Shown here piece by piece: positions 63,623 through 64,000 of a stretch of 64,000 nucleotides of DNA. Origin of the DNA: Methanosarcinales archaeon (GTDB taxonomy: Archaea; Halobacteriota; Methanosarcinia; Methanosarcinales; Methanoperedenaceae). The position numbers and the translations under genes are program-made. The notes below the pieces were generated by a model. It searched no databases. It was not told where the DNA came from and saw only the letters and a list, made by a program, of their open reading frames with translations. The stretch's first letter is position 1. Each line of letters starts with the position of its first letter. The DNA is taken from the NCBI GenBank assembly GCA_905339155.1, contig CAJPFJ010000010.1, forward strand, positions 1-64,000. Reading direction: 5' to 3'.

Positions 63623-64000
63623 AAAATAGTATGAAGTTTTTCATCATGGTTCTCGTTCTTCTGGCCATTCCTATAGTCATACTTGCTCAAACAGAAGAAC
63701 CAAAGGAGAAGGTGATTACCATCAATGCCCAACAGTTCTCCTATACACCAGGCACAGTGGAGGTGAACAGGGGGGACAGGGTAACCATCAGGTTAATCAG
63801 CACGGATGTGCACCACGGCTTATACATCGACGGCTACGAGGTTTCAACAGATGCGCGTCCCGGACAGGATGGGAGCTTAACTTTCGTCGCAAATGATACC
63901 GGAAAATTCGTAATGCGCTGCTCTGTCACATGTGGGCCTTTCCATCCGTATATGATAGGCTATCTCAAGGTCAAGCCTGACTACCGGCTCTTTGGATCAA
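63619..64000 (+). CDS. CuA-type cupredoxin (partial, runs off window end)
   Basis: The first 127 codons of an exported copper protein. A signal peptide (MKFFIMVLVLLAIPIVILA) precedes a cupredoxin fold (NAQQFSYTPGTVEVNRGDRV). The binuclear CuA pattern is seen as CSVTCGPFHPYM (Cx3Cx3Hx2M), with an upstream His in DVHHGLYIDGY. It resembles nitrous-oxide reductase or cytochrome oxidase subunit II copper domains. It probably carries electrons to the nitrate reductase complex. The 3' end is beyond the window. Confidence 0.85.
   Translation, partial: MKNSMKFFIMVLVLLAIPIVILAQTEEPKEKVITINAQQFSYTPGTVEVNRGDRVTIRLISTDVHHGLYIDGYEVSTDARPGQDGSLTFVANDTGKFVMRCSVTCGPFHPYMIGYLKVKPDYRLFGS

Overview
The window reads as a chromosomal segment of an anaerobic methanotrophic archaeon of the ANME-2d / 'Candidatus Methanoperedens' type. 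This is inferred from gene content. Archaeal and methanogen-lineage markers are a TATA-binding protein, a methanogenesis marker 14 homologue, Ni-CO dehydrogenase catalytic subunits, a beta-CASP RNase and a small siroheme reductase. They sit beside genes unusual for methanogens: a TAT-exported nitrate reductase operon, 16-heme and 8-heme c-type cytochromes, CcmF and a multicopper oxidase. DNA is AT-rich, and many small genes are decayed or split by insertion sequences.

Layout. 1-9.4 kb: transposases, TBP, and a HEAT-repeat membrane protein gene cut in two by an IS481-family element, followed by small hypotheticals and an IS630 element. 9.4-13.3 kb: a MacB-type ABC exporter operon behind two palindromic operator-like sites, then a nuclease-like gene. 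13.3-21.8 kb: a metal and extracytoplasmic redox block with a frameshifted NicO-like transporter, a YHS-domain peptide, a Met-rich PGF-CTERM protein, a multicopper oxidase, CcmF, a 16-heme cytochrome and a heme protein truncated by a second IS630 element. 23-37 kb: an accessory island with an HNH-like/HEPN-like gene pair, AbiE-type and PIN-type toxin-antitoxin pairs, a second nucleotidyltransferase/wHTH pair, duplicated zinc-ribbon genes, gene fragments, and two GC-rich structured stretches that may be RNA.

37.8-45 kb: a PAS-only sensor and a redox-stress operon (rubrerythrin, a stand-alone NrdD-like glycyl-radical tail, a small siroheme reductase) divergent from an ArsR-V4R regulator and a beta-CASP nuclease. 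45-47.1 kb: two RAMP-family CRISPR genes without Cas10, Cas1 or Cas2, followed by a two-repeat, one-spacer CRISPR-like array. 47-50 kb: an octaheme cytochrome, a CBS protein, an HPP membrane protein and a ferredoxin, which look like an N-oxide handling operon.

50-57.4 kb: two divergent CooS-type CO dehydrogenases, one with altered cluster-ligand positions, flanking an Lrp regulator, a polyferredoxin-like protein and methanogenesis marker 14. 57.5-64 kb: the nitrate reductase operon (34-codon leader ORF, narG, narH, a NarJ/TorD-like chaperone, a heme-b gamma subunit, and a CuA-type cupredoxin running off the window end). Together these genes describe a cell that exports electrons from C1 oxidation to nitrate through extracytoplasmic cytochromes and copper proteins, with a mobile, defence-rich accessory island in the middle.
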